A stretch of 64,000 bases of DNA from the NCBI GenBank assembly GCA_016794785.1, contig JAEUHC010000015.1:186001-250000 (forward strand), written 5' to 3'. The position numbers were made by a program, and so were the translations under genes. Shown piece by piece: positions 8,985 through 18,671 of this stretch. The notes beneath the pieces are model-generated. The model was not told the origin of the DNA, made no database searches, and saw only the letters and a program-made list of their open reading frames with translations. The stretch is from Opitutaceae bacterium (GTDB taxonomy: Bacteria > Verrucomicrobiota > Verrucomicrobiia > Opitutales > Opitutaceae). Within the stretch, counting starts at the first letter, position 1. The number at the start of each line of letters is the position of its first letter.

Positions 8985-11276
8985 ATGTCCCCGCGAATTC
9001 TACTTATCCGAAAAACGCCCGCCGAGACGCGGGCCCGCTGCGCTGTCATCGAGGAGCGCGGTCTGGCTTGGCGCGATTTCCGCGGTCAGGCGGCCATTGA
9101 TGCCGCGCTCGCGGGCGAGCGGTTCTCGCTCGTTATCGTGGAACACGGCCCGGGCGCGGGCGATCCGCTGGCGTTTGTCGCGAGCCTGAAGCTGCGGGAA
9201 CGGCAGACCTCGAGCCTGCTGCTCTGCGAAGCGCTGCAACTCGATGCGGTCGTGCGCGCCATCCGTCTCGGCGTGAAGGACGTTTTTCATCCGCCCTACA
9301 GTCTCGCCGCCATCTCGGGTCGCATCCATGCGGTGCTCAAAACCGAGCTCGGCGCTCAGCGTGGCCCGCACCTGGAAGACTGGCGCGACATCGTGGCCGA
9401 GCTGGCGGCCGCGGAAGTGGCCGAGGCCGTCACCCCCTTGGAGGCGCCGGTGGTGAGCAAGATCCAACCTGCCGCGGAAGCGCCGTTGCCGCGCGAAGCC
9501 ACGGTCGTGGCGTTGCCCGCCGCTGCTGAGGTCGCGCGTGAGACGGTCCGTGTGGACGCTTCGCGATCGCCGTTTGGCAAAGCGGGTTCCTCCGGGCGCA
9601 CCTCGCACGGCCTGCCGGTCGAACTCGAGAAGCTCGAGTCGGATCAAGCGTTGTTTTCCCAACTGCTCGCCAAGGTGGAGACCGATCGGGCCGCGGTGAA
9701 ATCGACCGCCACGCAGCTCGCCGCCGAGCAGGCGGCGCTCGCGCGGGCCCAGGTGCAGCTCAAGACCGACTCTGAGCAACTCTCAGTCGAACGCGGAAAA
9801 CTGGCCGCCGATCTCGCTGCTCTGCGCCAGGCAAGTGCGGGAGTGACCGCGGAGCGCGAGGCGCTCGCCAAGGCCCGCGCCGAGCACGCCGACGCGCAAG
9901 CTCGCATCGCCCAGGCGGAGGCGGATCTGGCCGCTCGCGCCCAAGCGCTCGAAGCAAAGGAGCAGGCGCAGGCCGATCGGGCCGCGCGCGTCGCGGCCGA
10001 GCAGGAGAAACTCGAATCACAGCAAATGCTCATCTGCCAGGCGCAGGCCAAGCTCGTGCAGGAGCGGGAGGCGCTGGAGAAAGCCGTCGCGGCCCAGCGT
10101 GCGGAAGCCGCCCAGGCCAAGGCCCAGCTCGCGAGCGCCCGCCTCGGATTGCAGTCCGATCAGGAGGCCGTGCGCCAGGCGTTGCAGGAGACGACCGCCG
10201 AGCGCGCCGAGCTTGATGCCCTGCAGGCGCGGCTGGAGCAGGATGAGCAAGCGATGCTCACGCGTGAGAGGCAGCTCAAGCAGGCCGAGGCAGCCGCGCA
10301 GGCCGCTACCGCCCAGATCAAAAAGGCCGAGGCTCAAATCGCCGGCGAGCGCACGCTGATCGCGACGGAGAAAGCAGAGCTCGAATCCGAAACCACCGTG
10401 CTCAAGCAGGCGCAGGCGAAGTTTGCGCAGGAGCGCGACGCGCTCTTGAAGGCGCAGGCGGTCCTTAAGGATGCGACCGCGCAACTCGCCCGGCGCGAGG
10501 CCGAGCAAACCGCCTGCACTAAGGCACTCGCCGCGCGGGAAAAAACACTCGCCGAGGCGACAGCCAAGCTCGCCGCCGATCAGGCTCAACTCGCGCAGGA
10601 GCGAGCGGCCTTAGAGAAGGCGCAGGCCGCCAACAAAGAGATCACGGCTCGGGCGCAGGCCTTGGTCGCCAAGGAGCGACAGCAGGCCGAGACCGCGAGC
10701 CGTCTCAGCTCCCAGAGCGAGAAAGTGGCCGCCGACCAGCAGGCGCTGAAGCAGGCCCAGGCCAAGCTCGCGCAAGATCGCGAAGTCCTGGCCAAGGCGC
10801 AGGCGACCTTTGAAAAGACTCGCGCCGAGGCCAGCGCCCAGGTTTCCGCGGAGCAAGAGAAGCTTTCCGCCGCGCAGCGAACCCATCAGGCAGCCATGGC
10901 CAAGCAGGATCAGGATCGTGCCGCTGCGGAAAAGGCTCTCGCCGCGCAGCGTGCGGAGCTGGTGCAGTTGCAGGCGCAACGGGCCGCGCTGGAGACCGAA
11001 CGGGCCGCGACCAAGGCGGCGACCGAGAAACTCACCGCGGATCGCAAGGAAATCTCCGCCAAGGAAGCCGAGCTCCAGGACATGGAGGTTCAGGCAATCG
11101 CGGAGGCCGCCAAACGCCGGAAGGCGGAGAGCGCGCTCGCCAACGAGCGCGCGGCGCTGGCCGCCGAGCGCGCCGAGCTCGAGGCCGAAATCGAGGCGTT
11201 CGCCGAACGCTGTCGTCAGTTCGAGGTGCGCCAGGACCAACTGCGGGAGCAGATGCGACAGCTGCTCGCCTCGTAG
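8985..11276 (+). CDS. Pseudo-receiver coiled-coil protein
   Basis: A 763-residue protein starting at ATG 8985 (MSPRILLIRKTPAETRARCA); a GTG at 8967 is possible. Residues 1-125 have the alternating strand/helix layout of a response-regulator receiver domain, but the position of the phospho-accepting aspartate reads VIVEHGPG, with Glu instead of Asp, so phosphorylation is unlikely. From about residue 205 to the end it is one long Ala/Glu/Gln/Lys-rich coiled coil with repeating patterns such as AEQAALARAQ and QAQAKLAQ. No membrane segment is seen. It is divergent from the PEGA/TonB gene, with a 182-bp spacer. It could be a structural or polarity-type scaffold; no specific function can be assigned. 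Confidence 0.8.
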   Translation: MSPRILLIRKTPAETRARCAVIEERGLAWRDFRGQAAIDAALAGERFSLVIVEHGPGAGDPLAFVASLKLRERQTSSLLLCEALQLDAVVRAIRLGVKDVFHPPYSLAAISGRIHAVLKTELGAQRGPHLEDWRDIVAELAAAEVAEAVTPLEAPVVSKIQPAAEAPLPREATVVALPAAAEVARETVRVDASRSPFGKAGSSGRTSHGLPVELEKLESDQALFSQLLAKVETDRAAVKSTATQLAAEQAALARAQVQLKTDSEQLSVERGKLAADLAALRQASAGVTAEREALAKARAEHADAQARIAQAEADLAARAQALEAKEQAQADRAARVAAEQEKLESQQMLICQAQAKLVQEREALEKAVAAQRAEAAQAKAQLASARLGLQSDQEAVRQALQETTAERAELDALQARLEQDEQAMLTRERQLKQAEAAAQAATAQIKKAEAQIAGERTLIATEKAELESETTVLKQAQAKFAQERDALLKAQAVLKDATAQLARREAEQTACTKALAAREKTLAEATAKLAADQAQLAQERAALEKAQAANKEITARAQALVAKERQQAETASRLSSQSEKVAADQQALKQAQAKLAQDREVLAKAQATFEKTRAEASAQVSAEQEKLSAAQRTHQAAMAKQDQDRAAAEKALAAQRAELVQLQAQRAALETERAATKAATEKLTADRKEISAKEAELQDMEVQAIAEAAKRRKAESALANERAALAAERAELEAEIEAFAERCRQFEVRQDQLREQMRQLLAS

Positions 11277-11324
11277 GCGTTTTGCGCGTTCGCACGCTTG
11301 CCGGCGGTGTCCGGCTCGTGCGTG

Positions 11325-12371
11325 ATGGTCGCCATGGCTCGCAACGGCAGGACCGTCCCCGTCACCGTCCGCACCCTCGCGGAGCATGTGGGCGTGTCGC
11401 CATCGGCCGTCTCGACCGTCCTCGCCAACCGACACGAGGAGCGCCGCCTCGCGCCCGCGACCGTGGAGAAAATCCGCCAAGCCGTGCGTGAGCTCGGCTA
11501 CGTGCCCAACGTCGCTGCCCGCCGCCTGCGCGCGCACAACCCCGACGTCCATCACCACGAGCTGGGCATACTAACCTCGTTCGAGGCGCCGCTTTTTCTC
11601 GTGAGCCGGGTGTTGCGGCAGGTGCAGCGCATGGCCGATGCGCGGACGGGTCCGAGCCGAAAGTTCTCGGTCTCAATCGACATGTTCCATGCCGGCCGGC
11701 TGCGCGAGATGCCCGGCCTGCTCAACGCGAGCCGCTTCAACGGCGTCATCATCACCAACACGCTGCCGGAGGACGACCGGTTTCTCGCAAGCACGACGCT
11801 GCCGTATGCGGTCGTGGTGCTCGGCCGCCGGCTGCCAAACTACTGCTGCGTGCTCGACACGCCCGGAGAGATCGGGCGGCGGGCGGCGGAGATTCTCGTG
11901 GGGCGGGGGTGCCGTCGGCCCGTCGTGCTGGCGCCGGCGCTGCTCACGGAGAGCACCGCGGAACGGGCGGAGGCATTTTGCGCGACGGTTAGGGCGCAGA
12001 CCGGGCAGGAGCCCGCGCGTGTGATCGCAGCGGGTTTCACGCCGGCGAGCGGGGCGGAGGCGCTGCGCGCCCACCTCGGCGCGGGCCGCCGTTGCGACGG
12101 CCTTTATGCCGTGACCGACGTGCTCGCGCTGGGTGCCTACCAGGCGATCAAGGACGCCGGCTGCCGCATCCCGAAGGACATCGCAGTCGTCGGCGTGGGC
12201 GATCATGAGCATGCGGATTTCTTCGACCCGCCGCTCACCTGTGTCGGCCCGTCCAACGAGACCATCGTCGAGCAGGTGGTGACGCAGCTGTTCTACCTGA
12301 TGAACCAACGCCGCGTGAAGCCCGCGGAGATTTTTGTGCCGCCCTCCGTGGCGATCCGTGGTTCCGCGTAG
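11325..12371 (+). CDS. LacI-family transcriptional regulator
   Basis: A protein of about 348 residues with a classical LacI helix-turn-helix near the N-terminus (VRTLAEHVGVSPSAVSTVLA) and a hinge region VRELGYVPNVAARRLR. A periplasmic-binding-protein-like effector domain follows, with the characteristic DGLYAVTDVLALGAYQAIKD and DIAVVGVGDHEHADFFDPPL blocks. ATG codons at 11325 and 11334 are both possible starts; a TTG at 11298 is less likely. It precedes the TonB receptor/FG-GAP/sialidase genes in the same direction, and an imperfect palindrome with a central CG lies between it and the receptor, so local control of the glycan-uptake genes is likely. The effector is probably a sugar or sugar derivative; its identity is not visible. 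Confidence 0.92.
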   Translation: MVAMARNGRTVPVTVRTLAEHVGVSPSAVSTVLANRHEERRLAPATVEKIRQAVRELGYVPNVAARRLRAHNPDVHHHELGILTSFEAPLFLVSRVLRQVQRMADARTGPSRKFSVSIDMFHAGRLREMPGLLNASRFNGVIITNTLPEDDRFLASTTLPYAVVVLGRRLPNYCCVLDTPGEIGRRAAEILVGRGCRRPVVLAPALLTESTAERAEAFCATVRAQTGQEPARVIAAGFTPASGAEALRAHLGAGRRCDGLYAVTDVLALGAYQAIKDAGCRIPKDIAVVGVGDHEHADFFDPPLTCVGPSNETIVEQVVTQLFYLMNQRRVKPAEIFVPPSVAIRGSA

Positions 12372-12456
12372 TGGCGGCGTAGGCCGCCGCAGACTCGGCG
12401 ATAGATGCGGTCAAGGCGTCCGGCTGTTCCTGGCAGGACAAAAATTTATGCTTGCA

Positions 12457-12472
12457 GCTAAATCGAGTTAGC
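12457..12472. promoter_or_regulatory. Candidate LacI-type operator upstream of the TonB receptor
   Basis: The 16-base sequence GCTAAATCGAGTTAGC is an imperfect palindrome (six of seven half-site positions match) with the central CG typical of LacI-family operators. It lies 85 bases after the LacI gene and 84 bases before the receptor ATG at 12556, in the only A/T-rich stretch of this gap. Position and symmetry support it; binding is not shown. Confidence 0.5.
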
Positions 12473-12555
12473 ACTTTTTCTGCTTTTCCACGATGCTGGA
12501 TGGCCAGCTGCTATCCGGCGCCTTTTCGGCCGGTTTCCCCCTAACCCTGTTCCCC

Positions 12556-15510
12556 ATGAAAACTCCCGATTGTTTCCCTCTCATCCGCCGGTGTGTGCCG
12601 CGGGCGCTCGTTTGGCTTGTTTTGCTGGGCCTCGGGTCGCACGGATTTGCCGCCCGCGCGGCGGACAGCGCGACGCTCGCGGGCACGGTGAGCAACGCCG
12701 CCACCGGCAACCTCCTGCCCGGCGCCCGCGTCACGATCCCCGCGCTCGGCGTCGAGTCGCTCACGGACCTCACCGGCCGCTACGTGCTCAACGATCTGCC
12801 CGCCGGCACGCACGAGATCGTCGTCAGCTACATCGGCCTCGACACCGCGCGGGCCAGTGTCGTCGTCGCCGGCTCCGGGCGCGTCGCGCGTGATTTCGAC
12901 CTCACCACCGGCATTTACCGGCTGCAGGAATTCAAGGTCACCGGCGAGCGCGAGGGCGCCGCCGCCGCCATCACCGCCCAGCGCAACGCCGACAACGTGA
13001 AGAACATCGTCGCCATGGATTCCTTCGGCAATCTGCCCAACATGTCCGCCGGCGAGCTCGCCATCCGCCTGCCCGGCGTCGCCGGCAATCTCGACGACGA
13101 GGGCAACGTCACTGGCCTCACGGTCCGCGGCATGGGCCCCACGCTCAACCGCGTCACCGTCGACGGCAGCCTCATCTCCAACGTCGGCGGTCTCAACCGG
13201 CAGTTCCAGACCCACAGCCTCACCGGCGCGATGTTCGATCAGCTCGAAGTGATCAAGGGCCACACGCCCGACAAGGGCGCTGATTCCCTCGGCGGCACGA
13301 TCAACCTGAAGACGCGCTCCCCGCTCTCCATGCGCGAAAAGCGCCGCACGACCTACAGTGCTTCCGCGCGCTGGGCGCCGCCGTTCACCCAGCAGATCCC
13401 GCTCCGCGAGGCGCACCGCATCCACCCGCTCGTCAACTTCGCCCACCAGGAGGTCTTTGATGTCCTCGGCGGCGCCCGCAACCTCGGCGTCTCCCTCAAT
13501 TTCTTCTACAGCGAAAACGTCGCCGGCTACTTCCGCACCATCCGCGATTTCGAGAACACCACCAGCCAGCCCGCCTATCTCTGGGACTACCGCACGCAGG
13601 ACGCTTTCAACAACCGCAAGCAGGCCAGCGTGAACCTCAAGGCCGACTACCGTCTCTCGCCCCGCACCAAGTTTTCCCTCAACGCCATCTACAACGACGC
13701 CAACGAGCCCTACAACCGCCTCTACGAGACGCGCGCCTTCACCAACCAGACCGCGCCCAACACCACCACCTCCGGCGTCATCCCCGGCTACACGAACCGC
13801 ATCACCCACGTCCGGCCCGTCGCCGCCTCCGTCATCGACGTGACCGAGACGATGTTCAGCTTCTTCAACCGCACCCGCCAGGTCGACTTCGGCGCCGAGC
13901 ACGACCTCAATCGCCTCCAGCTCGACTACAACCTGGTCTTCAGCCGCACGCACAACAACCTCGGCGTCGGCAACGGCGGCACCCTCACCAACCGCATCAG
14001 TGGCATCGGCTGGACCCTCGACCGCACTGCGTCCGACCTTTACCCGCGCTTCATCCAGACCGCCGGGCCCGACATGACCGTCGCCGCCAATTACCGCCCC
14101 AACGGCCAGCTCACCACGCGCAACAACGACCGCGACGTCGAGGTCCGCGAGGCCCGCGCCAACGCCCTCTACAAGCTCCCGCTCGAGTTCAACGCCGCGC
14201 TCAAGACCGGTCTCCAGTGGCGCGAGCAGATGGTCCGCGAAGTCAGCCGCGCCCGGCGCTGGAACTACCGCGGCACGACCGCGCTCCCGGCCGATCCCTC
14301 GATCGTCACGTGGGACCAGCTCAAGACCGGCCGGCGCATCCCGCAGTGGGAAACTGCCGCCATGATTAAGGGCGAGACGCCTGTCGATGCCGCGCTGTGG
14401 AACGAGGACCTCTATTTCCGGGAGCAACAACGCTACACTGGCACGCGCCAGGTCACCGAGACGGTCACCGCTGGCTACGTCATGGGCCAGGCCAAGGTCG
14501 GTCGCCTCGGCCTCCTCTCCGGCGTGCGCGCTGAAAAGACCGAAGACGAGTCCTGGGGTTGGGTCCGCACCCGCGTCCCTAGCACCGCCGCCCAGCAGGC
14601 CGCCGACCCGATCGGCTCCGCCACGCGCGACTACGCCAACACCTTTCGCCGCATCGATGGCGATTACACCAAGGCCTTTCCCAGCGCCCACGTGACCTAC
14701 GACGTCACCCCCAACATCAAGGCCCGCGGCAGCTGGTCCACCAGCTTCGGCCGCCCGGCCATGACCAATCTCGTGCCGACCGAAACGGTCAACGAGACCG
14801 CCCAGACGCTCACCATCAGCAACCCCAGCCTGAGGCCGCAGACCGCGAAGAACTGGGATTTCACCCTCGACTACTACTTCGAACCGGTCGGCAACCTCAG
14901 TGTCGGCTGGTTCCACAAGGAAATCCGCGACTACATCGTCAGCGGCGTCGAGAGCGGCACGGTCGCCAGCGGCGCGAGTAACGGCTTCAACGGCGACTAC
15001 AGCGGTTTTCGCCTGCTCAGCTCCGCCAACGCCGGCACGGCTTTCGTGCAGGGCTGGGAGTTCAGCTACCAGCAGCAGTTCACGTTTCTGCCCGGCCTGT
15101 TCAAGGGCCTCGGCTTCAGCGCCAACTATACCGTGATCGACACCCATGGCGACTTCGGCGGCAACGCCAGCCTCAGCACCGGCCAGGTCGCGGGCTTCAT
15201 CCCCAAGACCGGCAACCTCTCGCTCTCCTGGCGTCACCGCGGTTTCAGCGCGCGCATCCTCGCCAACTACACCGGCGACTATATCAACGCCTACACCGCG
15301 GCCAGCATCGGCCGGAACCAATACCGCTACGCCCGCACGATCCTCAACGTCGGCGCGGCCTACCAGTTCACGCCCAAGCTCGGCTTCACCGTCGACGTCT
15401 CCAACCTCACCAATGAACCCGTCGCGTTATACCGCGGCATCCGCGACCAGATGGAGCGCACGCTCATCACCGGCACCACCCTCAACCTCGGCGTCACCGG
15501 CCGCTTCTGA
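12556..15510 (+). CDS. TonB-dependent receptor (SusC-like, no SusD)
   Basis: A 984-residue outer-membrane receptor. The signal peptide (VWLVLLGLGSHGFAARA, about residues 16-32) is followed by a carboxypeptidase-regulatory-like domain (SATLAGTVSNAATGNLLPGA), then the plug (NADNVKNIVAMDSFGNLPN; TVRGMGPTLNRVTVDGSLIS) and a long beta barrel ending in aromatic-final GVTGRF. ATG 12556 is chosen because the signal peptide begins there. Such receptors import oligosaccharides or other large ligands using TonB energy. It follows a LacI regulator and a candidate operator and precedes FG-GAP and sialidase genes, which suggests a glycan ligand. No SusD-like lipoprotein is encoded nearby. Confidence 0.93.
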   Translation: MKTPDCFPLIRRCVPRALVWLVLLGLGSHGFAARAADSATLAGTVSNAATGNLLPGARVTIPALGVESLTDLTGRYVLNDLPAGTHEIVVSYIGLDTARASVVVAGSGRVARDFDLTTGIYRLQEFKVTGEREGAAAAITAQRNADNVKNIVAMDSFGNLPNMSAGELAIRLPGVAGNLDDEGNVTGLTVRGMGPTLNRVTVDGSLISNVGGLNRQFQTHSLTGAMFDQLEVIKGHTPDKGADSLGGTINLKTRSPLSMREKRRTTYSASARWAPPFTQQIPLREAHRIHPLVNFAHQEVFDVLGGARNLGVSLNFFYSENVAGYFRTIRDFENTTSQPAYLWDYRTQDAFNNRKQASVNLKADYRLSPRTKFSLNAIYNDANEPYNRLYETRAFTNQTAPNTTTSGVIPGYTNRITHVRPVAASVIDVTETMFSFFNRTRQVDFGAEHDLNRLQLDYNLVFSRTHNNLGVGNGGTLTNRISGIGWTLDRTASDLYPRFIQTAGPDMTVAANYRPNGQLTTRNNDRDVEVREARANALYKLPLEFNAALKTGLQWREQMVREVSRARRWNYRGTTALPADPSIVTWDQLKTGRRIPQWETAAMIKGETPVDAALWNEDLYFREQQRYTGTRQVTETVTAGYVMGQAKVGRLGLLSGVRAEKTEDESWGWVRTRVPSTAAQQAADPIGSATRDYANTFRRIDGDYTKAFPSAHVTYDVTPNIKARGSWSTSFGRPAMTNLVPTETVNETAQTLTISNPSLRPQTAKNWDFTLDYYFEPVGNLSVGWFHKEIRDYIVSGVESGTVASGASNGFNGDYSGFRLLSSANAGTAFVQGWEFSYQQQFTFLPGLFKGLGFSANYTVIDTHGDFGGNASLSTGQVAGFIPKTGNLSLSWRHRGFSARILANYTGDYINAYTAASIGRNQYRYARTILNVGAAYQFTPKLGFTVDVSNLTNEPVALYRGIRDQMERTLITGTTLNLGVTGRF

Positions 15511-15522
15511 CCCGACGTCGGG
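15511..15522. repeat. Perfect 12-bp palindrome directly after a stop codon
   Basis: CCCGACGTCGGG begins at the base after the TGA of the TonB receptor, 39 bases before the next ATG. It has no loop and no T-tract, so it is a poor terminator. It may be a protein-binding site or chance in GC-rich DNA. Confidence 0.3.
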
Positions 15523-15561
15523 CGGCTATCCCCTCCGCCGCCTTCGCTACGCCTCCTGCCC

Positions 15562-17646
15562 ATGAAAATATCTCCGCTCCCGTTCCTCGCCGCCGCCTCG
15601 CTCGCCGGCGTCTCCCTCTTCGCCGCCGACAAGGCGCCCGCCAAAAAAAACAAAGGCGCCGCCGCGCCCGCCGCTTCTGCCGCCGAGGTCCTGCCGCGTC
15701 TCGCGCACCATAACCCCGGCGCCCTCGCCGACCTCGGCGTCGGCCTCTGGGCCTGGCCGCTCCCGCTCGACTACAACGGCGACGGCCTCATGGACCTCGT
15801 CGTCGTCTGCACCGACAAACCCTACAATGGCACCTGGTATTTCGAGAACAGCGGCCAGGTCGATTCGCAGCTGAAGCTGCCGATTTTCAAGTCCGCCGTG
15901 CTCCTCGGGAAATCCGCGCCGTCCTCCGGCATCTGCTATGTCGACGGCAAGCCCGTCGTCACCGCCACCGCCTCCGTCAAGCAGGGCGAGATCTACGCCT
16001 ACCGCGCCAACGTCTACCCCGACTTCCTCAAGTCCCACTTCGACCGGCCCGCGAAAATTCCCGTCCCGGAAAAAATCCTCACCGAGCCCGGCAACATCCG
16101 GCAGAACCAGTGGAAGTTCGTCGACTACGATGGCGACGGCGCGCTCGACGTCACCGTCGGCATCGACTTCTGGGGTGACTTCGGCGCGCTCAACGGCGGC
16201 GAGGGTGCCTTCAACGCCAAAGGCGAGTGGACGCGCGGCAAGCTCCGCGGCTACGTCTACCTCATGCGCAACACCGGCACCACCGCCGCGCCGGTCTACG
16301 CCCCCGCCGTCCGCCTCCAGGCCGGCGGCCGCGACATCGATCCCTTCGGCATGCCCTCGCCCAGCTGGGGCGACTTCGACGGCGACGGCGACCTCGACCT
16401 CATCTGCGGCGAGTTCCGCGACAGTTTCACCTACTACGAAAACACCGGCACCCGCACCAAGCCCGTCTACGCCGCCGGCCGCGCGCTCACCTATTCCGGC
16501 CTGCCGCTCGTCATGGACCTCTGCATGATCACGCCGACCTCCGTCGACTTCGACGGCGACGGCGACCTTGATCTCGTCGTCGGCGACGAGGACGGCCGCG
16601 TGGCCTTCATCGAGCACACCGGCAAGGTCATCGGCGGCCTGCCGCAGTTTCTCCCGCCCCGCTACTTCCGGCAGTTCGCCGCCGACGTTAAGTTCGGCGC
16701 CCTCGCCACGCCCTTTGCCTTCGATTGGGATGGCGACGGCGACGAGGACCTCATCAGCGGCAACACCGCCGGCTACATCGGCTGGATCGAGAACCTCGGT
16801 GGCACGCCCGTCCGTTGGGCTCCGCCGCGCTACCTCAGCGCCGCCGGCCAGCTCATCCGCGAACTCGCCGGTCCCAACGGCTCCATCCAGGGGCCCGCCG
16901 AATCCAAGTGGGGCTATTCCATCCTCAGCGTCGCCGACTGGGATGGCGACGGCCTGCCCGACATCATGACCAACGGCATCTGGGGCAAAGTCGTCTGGTA
17001 TAAAAACGTCGGCTCCCGCACCGCGCCCAAACTCGCCGCTGCAAAGCCGGTGGAACTTGCGCTTCCTCCAGGTGCGAAGAATGCCGGCCCCGCGTGGAAT
17101 TGGTGGCAGCCCAAGGGCAACGAGCTCGTCTCCCAGTGGCGCACATCTCCGCACATGGTTGACTGGAACGGCGATGGCCTGATGGACCTCGTTATGTCGG
17201 ACGCCGAGGGCTACCTCGCCCTCTACGAGCGCAAGCGCGGCGCCGACGGCCGACTCGCCCTTTCCCCGCCTCAGCGTGTTTTCTGGAGCGAGGGCGCGAG
17301 TGTCTTCAACAGCAACGGCCTCCCGCAGAACAAGGAGAGCGGTCTTCTCCGCCTCAACGACGGCGTCTTCGGCCGCGGCGGCCGCCGCACCTTCTGCACC
17401 GTGGATTGGGACGGCGACGGCAAGCTCGATCTCATGATGAACAGCGCGCCCAACGTGAATTTCTTCCGCAACCTCGGCCGCGACGCCGAGGGCCGCTGGA
17501 AGTTCAAGGACGAGGGCCCCGTCAGCACCCACGTCCTCGCCGGCCACGCGACCAAGCCCACGTTCTTCGCCACCACTCGTGAACTCCTCATCGGCGCCGA
17601 GGACGGCTTTCTCTATCGCCTCCCTCAACCCACCTCAAAAAAATGA
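15562..17646 (+). CDS. Exported FG-GAP/VCBS repeat protein
   Basis: A 694-residue protein with a signal peptide (LPFLAAASLAGVSLFAA). At least eight Ca-binding-type D-x-D/N-G-D-G repeats are visible: DYNGDGLMD near residue 70, DYDGDGALD near 188, DFDGDGDLD near 272 and again near 330, DWDGDGDED near 388, DWDGDGLPD near 459, DWNGDGLMD near 534 and DWDGDGKLD near 615. This spacing suits integrin-like beta-propeller blades. No catalytic motif is recognisable. It lies 51 bp after the TonB receptor and overlaps the sialidase gene by four bases (ATGA). It is probably a surface or periplasmic glycan-binding partner; a lyase activity cannot be excluded. Confidence 0.88.
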   Translation: MKISPLPFLAAASLAGVSLFAADKAPAKKNKGAAAPAASAAEVLPRLAHHNPGALADLGVGLWAWPLPLDYNGDGLMDLVVVCTDKPYNGTWYFENSGQVDSQLKLPIFKSAVLLGKSAPSSGICYVDGKPVVTATASVKQGEIYAYRANVYPDFLKSHFDRPAKIPVPEKILTEPGNIRQNQWKFVDYDGDGALDVTVGIDFWGDFGALNGGEGAFNAKGEWTRGKLRGYVYLMRNTGTTAAPVYAPAVRLQAGGRDIDPFGMPSPSWGDFDGDGDLDLICGEFRDSFTYYENTGTRTKPVYAAGRALTYSGLPLVMDLCMITPTSVDFDGDGDLDLVVGDEDGRVAFIEHTGKVIGGLPQFLPPRYFRQFAADVKFGALATPFAFDWDGDGDEDLISGNTAGYIGWIENLGGTPVRWAPPRYLSAAGQLIRELAGPNGSIQGPAESKWGYSILSVADWDGDGLPDIMTNGIWGKVVWYKNVGSRTAPKLAAAKPVELALPPGAKNAGPAWNWWQPKGNELVSQWRTSPHMVDWNGDGLMDLVMSDAEGYLALYERKRGADGRLALSPPQRVFWSEGASVFNSNGLPQNKESGLLRLNDGVFGRGGRRTFCTVDWDGDGKLDLMMNSAPNVNFFRNLGRDAEGRWKFKDEGPVSTHVLAGHATKPTFFATTRELLIGAEDGFLYRLPQPTSKK

Positions 17647-18662
17647 ACCTTCGCCCTCTGCTGTTCCTGGTCTTTGCGACGCCGCTTCTCGCGGCCAATC
17701 ACGGCTCCGTCGTCCGCTCCGAATTCATTTACGAGAAGGCGCCGTATCCTTCCTGCCACGCTTCGACGATTGTTGAGACTGCACCGGGCAAGCTGGTAGC
17801 GTCGTGGTTCGGAGGCACCGCCGAGAAAAATCCCGATGTCGGCATCTGGGTCTCGCGCCACGAGGGCTCCGGCTGGACGACGCCCGTCGAGGTGGCCAAC
17901 GGCGTTCGCGATGGCGCCCCGCGCGTGCCGACCTGGAACCCCGTGCTCTTCCAGCCGAAGTCCGGCCCGTTGCTGCTCTTCTACAAGGTCGGACCTTCGC
18001 CGCAGACGTGGTGGGGGGAACTCCGCACTTCGCCCGATGGCGGGCGCACCTGGAGCGCGGCGCGTCGTCTGCCCGACGGCATCTACGGCCCGATCAAGAA
18101 CAAGCCGGTGCAGCTGCCCGATGGCTCGCTGCTGTGCCCGACGAGCGACGAGACCAACGAGCGCCCCAGCAAATGGCGCGTGTATTTCGAGCGCACGCCG
18201 GACCTGGGCGCGACGTGGACTAAGACGGAGTTTTTCAATGACGGCATCGAGGTTGCCGCCATCCAGCCGAGCGTGCTCTTCCTCGGCGGCGAAAAACTTC
18301 AGGCCGTGGGCCGCACCCGCCAGGGCAAGGTTTTCTCCATCACCTCGCCCGATCTCGGCCGCACGTGGGGGAAAATGTCGCTCACCACGCTGCCCAATCC
18401 CAGCTCCGGCACCGATGCGGTGACTCTCGCCGATGGCCGCCAGCTTCTCGTTTACAACAACACGCCCAAAGGCCGCACGCCGTTGAGCGTCGCCCTCTCA
18501 CGAGACGGCGTGGAATGGAAGCACGTCCTCGATCTCGAGACTGAGCCCGGCGAATACAGCTACCCGGCCGTCATCCAGGCCGCCGACGGACGGGTGCACA
18601 TCACCTACACGTGGAAGCGCGAAAAAATCCGCCACGTCGTCCTCGATCCGAAAAGACTCTGA
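17643..18662 (+). CDS. Sialidase-like (BNR repeat) exported hydrolase
   Basis: A 339-residue protein with a signal peptide (LLFLVFATPLLAANHG). Several Asp-box motifs of the six-bladed sialidase fold are visible: SPDGGRTW near residue 124, TPDLGATW near 184, SPDLGRTW near 236 and the variant SRDGVEW. The early HASTIVETAPGKLVASWFGG and LPDGSLLCPTSDE blocks match the BNR/Asp-box sialidase family. It would act in the periplasm or outside the cell on terminal acidic sugars. The start overlaps the stop of the FG-GAP gene (ATGA), and the aldolase gene starts 9 bp downstream. In this family the true substrate is often not sialic acid, so only the fold is firm. Confidence 0.85.
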   Translation: MNLRPLLFLVFATPLLAANHGSVVRSEFIYEKAPYPSCHASTIVETAPGKLVASWFGGTAEKNPDVGIWVSRHEGSGWTTPVEVANGVRDGAPRVPTWNPVLFQPKSGPLLLFYKVGPSPQTWWGELRTSPDGGRTWSAARRLPDGIYGPIKNKPVQLPDGSLLCPTSDETNERPSKWRVYFERTPDLGATWTKTEFFNDGIEVAAIQPSVLFLGGEKLQAVGRTRQGKVFSITSPDLGRTWGKMSLTTLPNPSSGTDAVTLADGRQLLVYNNTPKGRTPLSVALSRDGVEWKHVLDLETEPGEYSYPAVIQAADGRVHITYTWKREKIRHVVLDPKRL

Positions 18663-18671
18663 ACGCTTCGC

